Below the pieces are notes generated by a model. It was not told the origin of the DNA and ran no database searches. It was given only the letters and a program-made list of their open reading frames with translations. From NCBI GenBank assembly GCA_033852115.1, contig JAWSVE010000005.1, positions 6,139-70,138 on the forward strand: 64,000 nucleotides of DNA, given 5' to 3'. This DNA is from JAWSVE01 sp033852115. Lineage in GTDB: Bacteria; Pseudomonadota; Gammaproteobacteria; Pseudomonadales; Cellvibrionaceae. Within the stretch, counting starts at the first letter, position 1; each line of letters starts with the position of its first letter. Shown piece by piece: positions 18,385 through 27,785 of the stretch. The translations under genes were made by a program, and so were the position numbers.

Positions 18385-19524
18385 TTACTCTAACGTTTCA
18401 ATCGTCAACGCTAGCAATTTACCCGAGTTCGAAAGCACATAGAGCGTGTCCCCTCTAGCTACCAATGGCGAACGTACACCACTACCATTGATTTTTTTTC
18501 GTGCTACCAGTGAACCATTCTCACTATCAAGTACATGCAAGTACCCGTCGATCTCATCAGCAACAGCCACATAACCGGACCAAGCCATTGGGCCAGTCAG
18601 CTTGCGACGTAACAATTCAACGTTATTCCATGCCTGACTACCATTACCCATCTTGAATGCTTTGACACTACTTTGAGCATCGGTCGCATACACTACGCCA
18701 GCCGACGCAGACAGTGGCATGAAGGTGGATATTTCTTCCGCCCACAATGGCCGACCCGTACTTTTGCTCAACGCCATTAATTGACCTTGATAGCTCGCAA
18801 CCATCAAGATTTCACCAACGACTAGCGGCGAGCCATCAATATCAACCAGTTTTTCAAAGTCACTACGACCTTTGGGAATCGCAACTCGTTGTTCCCATAC
18901 AACAACACCATCTTCCGCTTGAATAGCAACAATTTTGCCGGTAGCGAATGCCGCATAAACAATACCATTCTCGATAACGGGTGCACTATGGCCACGCAAG
19001 GTCAACAATGGTGGCTTAACCTCATAGCTCCAGAGCTCTTTTCCATCATCGAAATCCAAACCAACCAAACGACCATCGAACGATTGCACCGCAACAAAAC
19101 GGCCATCGGCAGCGGGCACGTTGAGCACTTCAGAAGACACCCTGGTACGCCATTTTTCAGATCCATTGGCTGCATCCAATGCGATGACATCCGCGTTGTA
19201 TGTCCCCACTAGTAGCGTATTAGCAACCACCGTTATTGCGGCAGAGATTGGCTCGCGCGTTTTCACTTTCCAATTAACCGAACCTGTTTCGCGGTCAATG
19301 GAATATACGCGCCCTTCGACATCGGCCGCGAAAATTTCATTGCCACGGATAGCAGGAACGAACTGCGTATAACGAACATCCTGCCCATCACCGATTGTTC
19401 GTGACCACACTTTGTGGATTTCTGCACGCGGTTCAAAGTCCTCGAGCTTCATTGGCTCAAGCGACTCATCGGTTGAGGCACATCCCACCAGTAGCGCGGC
19501 AAGCGCAACCCAAAAATACTTCAT
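18385..19524 (-). CDS. bamB: outer membrane protein assembly lipoprotein BamB
   Basis: A 379-residue lipoprotein with lipobox LVGC and acylation site Cys15. The rest forms an eight-bladed beta-propeller built from PQQ-like repeats (for example VYSIDRETGSVNWK and ALDAANGSEKWR). BamB binds BamA and helps deliver nascent outer membrane proteins. It overlaps the yfgM stop by one base, the usual coupling in this cluster. Confidence 0.97.
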   Translation of the reverse strand: MKYFWVALAALLVGCASTDESLEPMKLEDFEPRAEIHKVWSRTIGDGQDVRYTQFVPAIRGNEIFAADVEGRVYSIDRETGSVNWKVKTREPISAAITVVANTLLVGTYNADVIALDAANGSEKWRTRVSSEVLNVPAADGRFVAVQSFDGRLVGLDFDDGKELWSYEVKPPLLTLRGHSAPVIENGIVYAAFATGKIVAIQAEDGVVVWEQRVAIPKGRSDFEKLVDIDGSPLVVGEILMVASYQGQLMALSKSTGRPLWAEEISTFMPLSASAGVVYATDAQSSVKAFKMGNGSQAWNNVELLRRKLTGPMAWSGYVAVADEIDGYLHVLDSENGSLVARKKINGSGVRSPLVARGDTLYVLSNSGKLLALTIETLE

Positions 19525-20210
19525 TAGCCTTCTGCCTCAGTACTCGCCTTCGCAACAGCCGGTGCTGCCAAATCATCCATTTTCATTTGAATAAAGTTAC
19601 GGCGTTGTGACATGCCTTCAGTGAGTCCGTCTAGCGCTGCCTGGTAGGAAGACGCCGCGTTGTCACTTTCACCTTGAGCGACATAAATATCACCTCGAAG
19701 CTCATCGAACAAAGGCGCATAGGTGTTCGCTTCAACGTTTAAGCTCGCCAATGCAGCATCGTATTCAGCTTGACCGTATTGCAGCTCGGCTAAACGCAAT
19801 CGAGCAGTGAGACTTAATGCCTGATCCCCGCTGTTATCGATAGCCCATTGCAATTGCGCTTTTGCGTTCTCTACATCACCCTCGTTGACGTATATTTTTG
19901 CCAACATCAACGCCGCATTACTGGCGTAGGCGCTGTTGTAATCAGTTTTCAATTGTTCAGCAATATCAACAATCTTGAGGCGATTAGCTTCGGTCAACTC
20001 TTCACCCGGTGTAACCGCTGCGGCGGTTAGTAGGTCTTCAAACATCAATGATGCCGCTTCATTCGCACTTTGCTGCTGGCTCTGCCAGGTTTGCCAGCCA
20101 AAATAACCGATGACGGCTACACTCACGCCAATCACCAAGGACTTACCGTTTTCATTCCACCAGCGCTTAAACGCTTCAATTTGTTCTTCTTCTGTAATGT
20201 GATCCGCCAC
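19524..20210 (-). CDS. yfgM: YfgM family periplasmic TPR protein
   Basis: A 228-residue bitopic inner membrane protein: a short cytoplasmic head (residues 1-22), one helix (24-41) and a periplasmic TPR domain. In E. coli YfgM binds the Sec translocon with PpiD and links secretion to periplasmic chaperones. Length and the GKSLVIGVSVAVIGYFGW anchor fit the family. It lies between hisS and bamB, the conserved order. Confidence 0.93.
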   Translation of the reverse strand: MADHITEEEQIEAFKRWWNENGKSLVIGVSVAVIGYFGWQTWQSQQQSANEAASLMFEDLLTAAAVTPGEELTEANRLKIVDIAEQLKTDYNSAYASNAALMLAKIYVNEGDVENAKAQLQWAIDNSGDQALSLTARLRLAELQYGQAEYDAALASLNVEANTYAPLFDELRGDIYVAQGESDNAASSYQAALDGLTEGMSQRRNFIQMKMDDLAAPAVAKASTEAEG

Positions 20211-20219
20211 AATTCACTC

Positions 20220-21488
20220 CTATAGAGATTGTAATAATTTTAATAATTCTGATGTCGCCACTGTCTGTTGCGGTTTATCTTCTCTCAACCACTTAACCGT
20301 CACACTGCTATTGGCCTGTTCGGTTTCACCGATTAATAGCGCAACGGCTGCGCCACTCTTGTCAGCCTTTTTCATTTGGCTTTTGAACGAACCGCCACCG
20401 AAGTGGGTTTGTATACGTAAATCACCCAGCTGTTCTCGTAAATTCTCAGCCAGCAGCATTGCACCTTGCAAACATTCCAACTCGTAGGCGATAAAAACAT
20501 CCACTTGTTGGTTAACACTATCTGGTACTAGATTTAATTCTTGCAGCAACAACACCAAACGCTCTTCACCCATAGCAAAACCGACGCCAGGGGTCGCTCG
20601 TCCACCCAGTTGTTGCACCAGACCGTCGTAGCGTCCGCCGGCACAGACAGCGCCTTGCGCGCCCAGGGCTTCAGTCACCCATTCAAATACTGTTTTACCG
20701 TAGTAGTCGAGACCACGTACTAAGCGTGAATTCACTTGGTAGTGAATACCGGCTGCGTCTAATAAGGCACGCAATTGTGCAAAGTGTTCCGCAGATTCTT
20801 CATCGAGATGATCGAGAAGGTCTGGTGCATCAGCTAACAACGCTTGTGTTTTTTTATCTTTGCTATCGAGTACGCGCAGAGGATTAGAATCGATGCGACG
20901 CTGGCTATCTTCATCGAGCTGATCGCGAATTCCGTTGAGGAATTCAACCAACTTCGCTTTATAAGCATTACGCGCTTCTAAGGTGCCTAAACTATTGAGC
21001 TGTAATGTCACCACATCGCTAAGGCCCAGCTCTTTCCATAAGCGCGCCGTCATCATAATAATTTCAGCATCAATATCCGGCCCTTGAAAACCAAAGATTT
21101 CAACACCCATTTGATGGAACTGGCGCTGCCGTCCTTTCTGCGGCTTTTCATAGCGAAACATGGGGCCGTGGTACCACACTTTTTGTGTTTGGTTGTGCAA
21201 CAAGCCGTGTTGTTGGCACGCGCGCACGACGCACGCAGTTCCCTCGGGCCGTAAAGTAATGCTTTCATCGCTCAAGTCTTTAAAGGTGTACATTTCCTTT
21301 TCGACAATATCAGTCACCTCGCCGATGGAGCGCTTAAACAAGTCTGTGCTTTCAACCAGCGGCACCCGTATTTCACGGTAACCATAGCGCGCAAATAATC
21401 GCGACACAGTACTTTCTAGGTATTGCCAAACTGGCGTATCCGTCGGTAAACAATCATTCATACCACGGAGCGATTGAAACTTACTCAA
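20220..21488 (-). CDS. hisS: histidyl-tRNA synthetase
   Basis: A 422-residue class II synthetase. Motif 2 (LRPEGTACVVRA near residue 79, then MFRYEKPQKGRQRQFHQMG) and the histidine-specific LVRGLDYYGKTVFEW block are intact. The C-terminal 100 residues form the anticodon-binding alpha/beta domain. The length is normal. It lies 48 bases downstream of ispG and 9 bases upstream of yfgM. Confidence 0.98.
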   Translation of the reverse strand: MSKFQSLRGMNDCLPTDTPVWQYLESTVSRLFARYGYREIRVPLVESTDLFKRSIGEVTDIVEKEMYTFKDLSDESITLRPEGTACVVRACQQHGLLHNQTQKVWYHGPMFRYEKPQKGRQRQFHQMGVEIFGFQGPDIDAEIIMMTARLWKELGLSDVVTLQLNSLGTLEARNAYKAKLVEFLNGIRDQLDEDSQRRIDSNPLRVLDSKDKKTQALLADAPDLLDHLDEESAEHFAQLRALLDAAGIHYQVNSRLVRGLDYYGKTVFEWVTEALGAQGAVCAGGRYDGLVQQLGGRATPGVGFAMGEERLVLLLQELNLVPDSVNQQVDVFIAYELECLQGAMLLAENLREQLGDLRIQTHFGGGSFKSQMKKADKSGAAVALLIGETEQANSSVTVKWLREDKPQQTVATSELLKLLQSL

Positions 21489-21535
21489 AAGAATTCCTTA
21501 TTACTCTAAAGCAAAGAGATCGAAACAAAGAGATC

Positions 21536-22663
21536 TCAACCATTGAGATCAGATGCGATGAGCTGATCAAGTTCAGCTTGCTTCGTTTTAGCCTTCTCGC
21601 GAATAGCCGATTCGAATTGATCCAACACATCACTGCTAGGAATGCGCTGTTTGGTATCCCCATCGACAAAAATCATGCTATTTGGTGTCCCGCCAGTGAG
21701 GCCAATATCCGCCACCTTGGCTTCCCCGGGACCATTAACGATACAGCCAATAACCGCCACATCCATTGGGGTGGTAATGTCTTCTAGGCGGTTCTCTAGC
21801 TCGTTCATGGTTTTGATGACATCAAAGTTCTGACGCGAGCAACTTGGGCAGGCAATAAAGTTAATACCTTTACTACGCAGTTTTAAACTCTTGAGCATAT
21901 CCCACGCAACTTTGACCTCTTCCACAGGGTCAGCTGCAAGTGACACCCGAATAGTGTCACCAATACCATCCATCAACAACGCGCCTAAACCAATTGACGA
22001 TTTAACAGTGCCATTACGCAGCCCACCAGCTTCAGTAATACCTAGGTGCAGCGGTTGCTCAATCAATTTAGCCAGCTCTCGATAGGCATCTACTGCCATA
22101 AAAATATCCGATGCTTTTACGCTGACTTTAAAATTATCAAAGTTATGCTTTGCCAAAATCTCGACATGGCGCAAAGCTGATTCGACGAGGGCTTGCGGGG
22201 TAGGCTCGCCATACTTGCGCTGTATGTCTTTTTCGAGAGAACCCGCATTGACGCCAATCCTAATTGGAATATTGTTGTCACGGGCCTTTTCAATTACGGC
22301 GCGAATTTTTTCTTCCTTGCCGATGTTGCCTGGGTTAATACGCAAACAATCGACACCCAACTCAGCAACGCGTAACGCAATGGTATGATCGAAATGAATG
22401 TCGGCGACCAACGGAATTGCAACGCGTTTTTTTATTTCACCAAATGCTTCCGCGGCGTCTAACGTCGGCACGGACACACGAACGATATCGGCACCTGCAT
22501 CTTCGATGCGCTTGATTTGAGCCACCGTGGCTTCGACGTCTGTGGTCTCGGTGTTAGTCATACTCTGCACACTGATAGGGGCGTCACCACCTACCGGTAC
22601 ATTACCGACCATGATCTGCCGAGATTTCCGTCGTTTTATAGGGCAATGATTATGCATACTCAA
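21536..22663 (-). CDS. ispG: 4-hydroxy-3-methylbut-2-enyl diphosphate synthase
   Basis: A 375-residue 4Fe-4S enzyme of the non-mevalonate isoprenoid pathway that reduces MEcPP to HMBPP. The cluster ligands are Cys272 and Cys275 (CPSC) and Cys307 (VIGCIVNGPGEA), two residues offset from E. coli. It depends on Fe-S supply, which the SUF operon upstream in the same direction can provide. It lies between rodZ and hisS in the conserved gene order. Confidence 0.98.
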   Translation of the reverse strand: MSMHNHCPIKRRKSRQIMVGNVPVGGDAPISVQSMTNTETTDVEATVAQIKRIEDAGADIVRVSVPTLDAAEAFGEIKKRVAIPLVADIHFDHTIALRVAELGVDCLRINPGNIGKEEKIRAVIEKARDNNIPIRIGVNAGSLEKDIQRKYGEPTPQALVESALRHVEILAKHNFDNFKVSVKASDIFMAVDAYRELAKLIEQPLHLGITEAGGLRNGTVKSSIGLGALLMDGIGDTIRVSLAADPVEEVKVAWDMLKSLKLRSKGINFIACPSCSRQNFDVIKTMNELENRLEDITTPMDVAVIGCIVNGPGEAKVADIGLTGGTPNSMIFVDGDTKQRIPSSDVLDQFESAIREKAKTKQAELDQLIASDLNG

Positions 22664-22685
22664 CTACAGCAATTCACACAATGAA

Positions 22686-23657
22686 TTATTCGATAACAAA
22701 CTTAATCGTATCTCGGCCTGGCAGCGGGTTTATGGCAAATGGCTCGCCAGCCACATCGAGACTCACAACACGTGCATTACCCAACATGATCTGGGTTGGC
22801 ACAATAGATTCTAGGACAAGGTTCGAACCAGCCGTTTGAAGCTGCGCATGGAGCACTTCTCCGGTACCGTCTGTCACTTTTAACCAGCAGTCTTCCGAAA
22901 AAGAAAAACTCAGCTGCTTTCTCACCAAATCAAATGACCCGTCGCCGGTTGACACTGGCTCGGGGGTTGTTGTTTCTTCGCTAGCAGGCGTAGAAGTGGC
23001 AACATTGTTGGTAACAACCTGCGCACTAGGAGCGACATTTTCCATCGCCGACACTTCTGCTTCAGTAAGCGCTGACGGCACTGTACCCACTGGACTTAAA
23101 ATTTCATTGGCAACCGAATTAGTATTTTCCGTAGCGCCCGCCATCTCGGAATCACTATCTGGCTGCTCACGTATCTCATCTGATGTTTCAGACTGTTTCA
23201 CCGGAACAGGCAGCTGCTCCTCTGAATTGTCCGAAGAGAAGGTGAATACTCCGATCAAGATAATGAGTGCTGCACCAAATACCACAGCAGGCATCATGAG
23301 CTGGGGCTTAACACCGTTGGAGATGGATGAAGACGGTTCTGGCACTTCTTCTTCACTGCTTTCAATCTGCGGCTTGGTTAGCTGATTAAAGCGTGCAGCA
23401 ATTTGGTTTTCATCTACAGCCAAAATCTTAGCGCATCGCTTAATATACCCTAAAGCAAACACATGAGATGCTAGCTTATCGTATTCATCAGCTTCTATCG
23501 CGCGCAGCTTATCCACGGTTAAATTCAATTCGGCAGCAATCGATTCAAGAGAGCGTCCTGATTGTTCTCGCGCCTGCCTGAGCATATTTCCCGGAGTATT
23601 TTCTGGCAGCGCGCTGTCGGTTGACGTTGTCACGATTGTGTCATTTTCGTCAGACAT
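22686..23657 (-). CDS. rodZ: cytoskeletal protein RodZ
   Basis: A 323-residue bitopic membrane protein that ties MreB to the cell-wall elongation machinery. An N-terminal helix-turn-helix of the Xre type occupies about residues 24-90 and contacts MreB. One membrane helix is at 120-141. A Ser/Thr/Glu-rich low-complexity periplasmic linker (about 142-235) leads to a C-terminal beta domain (DUF4115). The start overlaps the pilF stop by one base. Confidence 0.95.
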   Translation of the reverse strand: MSDENDTIVTTSTDSALPENTPGNMLRQAREQSGRSLESIAAELNLTVDKLRAIEADEYDKLASHVFALGYIKRCAKILAVDENQIAARFNQLTKPQIESSEEEVPEPSSSISNGVKPQLMMPAVVFGAALIILIGVFTFSSDNSEEQLPVPVKQSETSDEIREQPDSDSEMAGATENTNSVANEILSPVGTVPSALTEAEVSAMENVAPSAQVVTNNVATSTPASEETTTPEPVSTGDGSFDLVRKQLSFSFSEDCWLKVTDGTGEVLHAQLQTAGSNLVLESIVPTQIMLGNARVVSLDVAGEPFAINPLPGRDTIKFVIE

Positions 23658-24433
23658 TACTGGATAGCACCTTCAGTTGTTCGCTTATACTCAAGATACT
23701 CTTTCGAGTAAGGGTGAAGACTCTTCAACTGCAACGCATAGCTCGCTTCTTTATCACGGTTACCAAACGTGCGCTCAATCCGAATACCTAGCCATAAGGT
23801 GCGCGGAGAGTGGCGAGTAACCTTGCCATACTGGTCAATCAATTTTTTTGCTTCACTATAGTTGCGGTTTTTATAGGTAATATCAGCCAACTCTACAAGC
23901 GCGATAGGCAATTTAGAATTGAGACTCAAGGCGTGACGAAATGCCGCTTCAGCCCGCTCTTCATTCCCCATGGCTGCGGCTGTTCGCCCCAAGTTTGTTA
24001 GGGCGTAAGGTCTCTGTGCGTAACTTAGATCTTTACTGGCTTCTTCAAACTGCTCGTAGGCCTCATCGTAACGGTCGTGCTCATAGAGAAAGCTGCCATA
24101 GTTGTTTCGAGCACGTGAGTTGTCAGAATCATAACGGATCGCTTTTTTGAAGTAGTCTTCAGCGACTTCTTTCTCACCTTCCAATTGATAAAGTAAAGCC
24201 ATGCCTTCATTGGCGGGACTGGAACGCTTATCTAATTCCAATGCTTTTTGTAAACTACGCCGAGCAGAATCCCGGTTACCCACGCGAATATAATTTAAAC
24301 CAAGGTCAACGTAGGACTGAATCGCTTTCTTTTCATCAACCTCTAATGTGCCACCATCCTCCATCACTGTGACACAGGCAGCCAAGTGAAGCGTCGTTAA
24401 AGCAATTATTATTTTTACGAACAGATTACGCAT
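23657..24433 (-). CDS. pilF: type IV pilus assembly lipoprotein PilF/PilW
   Basis: A 258-residue outer membrane lipoprotein (lipobox LAAC, acylation Cys20) made of about six TPR units, for example LGLNYIRVGNRDSARRSLQ. PilF pilots the PilQ secretin to the outer membrane in type IV pilus biogenesis. Length and place between rlmN and rodZ match the Pseudomonas cluster. The pilus genes themselves are outside this window. Confidence 0.93.
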   Translation of the reverse strand: MRNLFVKIIIALTTLHLAACVTVMEDGGTLEVDEKKAIQSYVDLGLNYIRVGNRDSARRSLQKALELDKRSSPANEGMALLYQLEGEKEVAEDYFKKAIRYDSDNSRARNNYGSFLYEHDRYDEAYEQFEEASKDLSYAQRPYALTNLGRTAAAMGNEERAEAAFRHALSLNSKLPIALVELADITYKNRNYSEAKKLIDQYGKVTRHSPRTLWLGIRIERTFGNRDKEASYALQLKSLHPYSKEYLEYKRTTEGAIQ

Positions 24434-24462
24434 TGATCATTTACTCCAATGGTCTCTCGCTA

Positions 24463-25656
24463 TTAACGTACAGGTGGTCGCCCTACTTCGCGATCCGATG
24501 AAATAATATTTTTATCCAATGGCATTTGCTGTCGATAACGTTCACTTCGGCGTGTTTTATCGTTTACTTCGCCAGCGAGCTGACCACATGCAGCGTCAAT
24601 ATCATCACCGCGCGTCGTTCGAATCGTGGTGGTATATCCCGCTTTGATCAAAATATCTTGAAACTGCTTCAATGCTTTTGGCTTCACCCGTTTGTAATCG
24701 GATAGAGCGAATGGATTGAACGGGATCAAATTAATTTTTACTGGAATATTCTTCAGCAGATGCACCAATTCGCGAGCATGATGCGGGCGATCATTAACCT
24801 GATCAATCAAGGTGTATTCAATTGTAATTTTGCGTCGGTTATCAGGAAGCGCCTCAATGTAACGCTTTGCCGAATCCAACAACATGGCTATGGGGTATTT
24901 TTTGTTGATGGGTACCAGCTGATTTCGTAACTCATCATTCGGAGCGTGTAAGGAAATCGCCAGGCAAGCATCCGTTAAACCAATCAGCTTATCCAACTGA
25001 GGAACAACGCCCGATGTACTGAGTGTCACGCGACGTTTGGAAATACCATAGCAAAAGTCTGACATCATGATGTGCATTGCTGCCACCACATTGTCGAAAT
25101 TCAATAGCGGCTCGCCCATTCCCATCAGCACCACATTGGTGACTCGACGGCGGCGCTCGCCTTCAAATTGGCCCAGCGATTTCGCGGCCAACCACACTTG
25201 GGCAATAATTTCCGATGCTGTCAGATCTCTCTGGAAGCCTTGCTTGCCGGTCGCGCAAAAACTGCAATCTAAAGAGCAACCCACTTGCGAAGACACACAT
25301 AAGGTCCCACGGTCGCCTTCAGGAATAAATACCGTCTCTACGGAACTACCGCCCGAGACTTTCATTAAAAACTTTCGAGTACCGTCGCTGGAATCCCATT
25401 CGCGAATGACTTCAGGAAAACTTATATCAGCAACGTCTACTAACTTTTCACGCAGAGGTTTACTGATGTTGGTCATCTCTGCAAAATCGGTAACACCCAG
25501 CTGATGAATCCACTTCATCAGCTGCGACGCACGAAACGGCTTCTCACCCAAAGACCGAAAAAAGTCCTCGAGCTGCGGCTGTGACATCCCGAGGATATTC
25601 ACCTTACCTTCCACCGGTTGATTGATTTCTACTGCTTGCGTCATGGTGTTACTCAA
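24463..25656 (-). CDS. rlmN: dual-specificity RNA methyltransferase RlmN
   Basis: A 397-residue radical SAM enzyme that methylates C2 of A2503 in 23S rRNA and A37 of some tRNAs. The CxxxCxxC cluster motif is Cys127, Cys131 and Cys134. The second catalytic cysteine, which forms the methyl-protein intermediate, is Cys357 (DAACGQLAGE). The C-terminal extension of about 30 residues is basic and poorly conserved. It lies 20 bases after ndk in the same direction. Confidence 0.97.
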   Translation of the reverse strand: MSNTMTQAVEINQPVEGKVNILGMSQPQLEDFFRSLGEKPFRASQLMKWIHQLGVTDFAEMTNISKPLREKLVDVADISFPEVIREWDSSDGTRKFLMKVSGGSSVETVFIPEGDRGTLCVSSQVGCSLDCSFCATGKQGFQRDLTASEIIAQVWLAAKSLGQFEGERRRRVTNVVLMGMGEPLLNFDNVVAAMHIMMSDFCYGISKRRVTLSTSGVVPQLDKLIGLTDACLAISLHAPNDELRNQLVPINKKYPIAMLLDSAKRYIEALPDNRRKITIEYTLIDQVNDRPHHARELVHLLKNIPVKINLIPFNPFALSDYKRVKPKALKQFQDILIKAGYTTTIRTTRGDDIDAACGQLAGEVNDKTRRSERYRQQMPLDKNIISSDREVGRPPVR

Positions 25657-25676
25657 TGTTGTTTAGCTCACGCTAA

Positions 25677-26102
25677 TTAACGAGGGCAGATTTCTTCAGC
25701 GTTGAAGAAGTAAGCCACTTCACGCTCTGCAGAAGCAGAGCTATCTGAACCGTGTACCGCATTGGCGTCGATTGAAGAAGCGAAATCCGCTCGGATAGTG
25801 CCGGCCGCCGCTTCTTGTGGGTTAGTAGCACCCATCAAGTCACGGTTTTTAGCAATCGCGCCTTCACCTTCCAACACTTGAACGGTAACAGGGCCAGAAG
25901 TCATGAAAGCAACCAAATCTTTAAAAAATGGGCGCTCTTTGTGCTCAGCGTAAAAGCCTTCAGCTTGTTCTTGAGACAAATGAAGCATTTTTGCAGCAAC
26001 GATTTGTAGGCCAGCGTCTTCGAAACGGCTGTAAATTTTGCCAATTACATTCTTTGCAACTGCATCTGGCTTCACGATAGATAGGGTGCGTTCAATCGCC
26101 AT
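25677..26102 (-). CDS. ndk: nucleoside diphosphate kinase
   Basis: A 141-residue enzyme that equalises nucleoside triphosphate pools. The start is the ATG at 26102 (MAIERTLSIVKPDAV). A longer in-frame extension of 47 residues has no family counterpart. The phosphorylated His117 is in AVHGSDS. The length is exactly that of the family. About 270 bases upstream without a gene separate it from sufE and should carry its promoter. Confidence 0.97.
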   Translation of the reverse strand: MAIERTLSIVKPDAVAKNVIGKIYSRFEDAGLQIVAAKMLHLSQEQAEGFYAEHKERPFFKDLVAFMTSGPVTVQVLEGEGAIAKNRDLMGATNPQEAAAGTIRADFASSIDANAVHGSDSSASAEREVAYFFNAEEICPR

Positions 26103-26372
26103 TGAGGGTCTCCACGATAGGGTCAAGTTGGTGGCCTGCATACCATTTTGCAAACCATTGATAATTAAGGTTTTTTCTCCGCCACCGAGCAAAATATCGC
26201 ACTTTGAGCTGACGCCCGCGCAGACGCTCATTTGGCTAGTCAAAAACCCGCCAATTTTATAGAGTTGGCCCCGCTACAGCAACCGCTGCAACCAGGACTG
26301 AGGGAGATATAAGGTATTGATTTTACAAATAGATGTCAGGCTGAGAGCAGAGTTCCTCAGGCCTAGTCGAGA

Positions 26373-26783
26373 CTATAGAGCGGCATTTGCTATCGATTGA
26401 ATTCTAGCCACCATCGCTCGCAACCCATTACCTCGAGTCGGACTGAGATGACGCTCCAGGTCCAGCGACCCAAAATAGCCGTCAATATCAAATGCCAGAA
26501 TGTCGCGAGGCGATTTGTCTTGATACGCGGCCATCACCAACGCCAGTAAACCACGCACGATAACCGCATCGCTATCAACCAGAAAACTTAAGCGATCACC
26601 ATCCCCGATCACTTCAATCCATACATTACTTTGGCAACCTTTAACCAATCGCTCTGGTGTATGCAGATCTTCAGGCATTGGCGTGAGCGCCTTACCTAGA
26701 TCGATGATGTATTTGTAGCGCTCTTCCCAGTCATCAAAGAATTCGAGATCTTCAAGAATGGTTTCTGTGGACGGTATAGACAT
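26373..26783 (-). CDS. sufE: SufE family sulfur acceptor
   Basis: A 136-residue protein that takes persulfide sulfur from SufS and passes it to the SufBCD scaffold. The acceptor cysteine is Cys50 in LVKGCQSNVW. Length and fold blocks are normal. It is the last gene of the operon, which is an unusual distance from sufS (three genes apart). Confidence 0.95.
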   Translation of the reverse strand: MSIPSTETILEDLEFFDDWEERYKYIIDLGKALTPMPEDLHTPERLVKGCQSNVWIEVIGDGDRLSFLVDSDAVIVRGLLALVMAAYQDKSPRDILAFDIDGYFGSLDLERHLSPTRGNGLRAMVARIQSIANAAL

Positions 26784-26837
26784 AGCAAAAATTCGCTTGA
26801 GGGGGACAATGGAGGCGCGAGATTACAGAAAGATGAA

Positions 26838-27371
26838 CTAAAAATACAACCCTGCTTCAAGTTGAGCCTCTTCGCTCATCATATCGCGGGTCCAGGGCGG
26901 GTCAAACACCAGCTCTACTTTCACACCCCCTACGTTCGGCACCTTCTGCACGCGGTATTGCACATCTGACACCAGCACAGGCCCCATACCACAAGTGGGA
27001 GCCGTTAGCGTCATTTCAACAGTAACTCGTTTTTCTACTTGGTCTATTAAGACCTTATAGACCAAACCAAGACTGACAATACTGATCGGGATCTCGGGGT
27101 CAAAAATAGTATCCAATGCCTGCCAAACTTGATCTTCTTGAATCAATTCGCCGCCGTGATCAGCAAATTCAAGCTGCTCAGGCTGTTGGCCTATAGCATC
27201 ACCATCAGTACCATCAATACGCAACATATTGCCTTGCCAAGTGACGGTGTAATTACCTCCCAACGCTTGCTTTATCGAGAGAAACTCACCAGCCGGAATA
27301 GCTACAGGCTCGCCAGACGGAACGCGCCGCGCAGGGCATTCTCGCTGAGTTACCACCATAGATTGCTGCAT
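26838..27371 (-). CDS. sufT: SufT, Fe-S maturation factor with MIP18 domain
   Basis: A 177-residue SufT-type protein. The N-terminal 75 residues are family-specific. A MIP18/DUF59 domain covers about 78-175, with the conserved cysteine in LTAPTCGMGP. SufT helps mature certain Fe-S enzymes, mainly when cluster demand is high. It lies 17 bases downstream of the A-type carrier gene, in the usual SUF cluster order of bacteria that have it. Confidence 0.93.
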   Translation of the reverse strand: MQQSMVVTQRECPARRVPSGEPVAIPAGEFLSIKQALGGNYTVTWQGNMLRIDGTDGDAIGQQPEQLEFADHGGELIQEDQVWQALDTIFDPEIPISIVSLGLVYKVLIDQVEKRVTVEMTLTAPTCGMGPVLVSDVQYRVQKVPNVGGVKVELVFDPPWTRDMMSEEAQLEAGLYF

Positions 27372-27388
27372 CTAGCCAACCCCTACAA

Positions 27389-27751
27389 CTAATTAACGCT
27401 AAAGCTTTCGCCGCAACCGCACTCGGCTACGACATTGGGGTTATTAAATTTCACAACGCGGTTTACACCTTCGGTGACAAGATCTATTTCTGTGCCCCGC
27501 AGCATATCAATGGCATCACCTGCAACCGCCAACGTAATCGTATCACTGGATTCAATGAGGACATCGTTCTCCTCTGCCTCAGAAACCATATCGAGAACAT
27601 ACGCATAGCCCGTACAGCCGCTTTCTTCGGTACTCAAACGCAAAAGCTTCTTATCGTCACCCCCGGCCGCTAATTTCTTTTCAAAATGCGTCAACGCGGA
27701 CTCTGTGATATGAATCGCGGGAGCGGCAGGGTCAAAAGTTGTAACTGTCAT
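27389..27751 (-). CDS. A-type Fe-S carrier (SufA/IscA family)
   Basis: A 120-residue HesB-like carrier with the three family cysteines at 46, 111 and 113 (SGCTGY and AECGCGES). It accepts clusters from the scaffold and hands them to target proteins. SufA, IscA and ErpA differ too little to pick one by eye. Position between sufS and sufT suggests the SUF role. It starts 34 bases after the sufS stop. Confidence 0.93.
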   Translation of the reverse strand: MTVTTFDPAAPAIHITESALTHFEKKLAAGGDDKKLLRLSTEESGCTGYAYVLDMVSEAEENDVLIESSDTITLAVAGDAIDMLRGTEIDLVTEGVNRVVKFNNPNVVAECGCGESFSVN

Positions 27752-27785
27752 TCAATATCCTTTCAGTCATTAAAGGAAACTATAT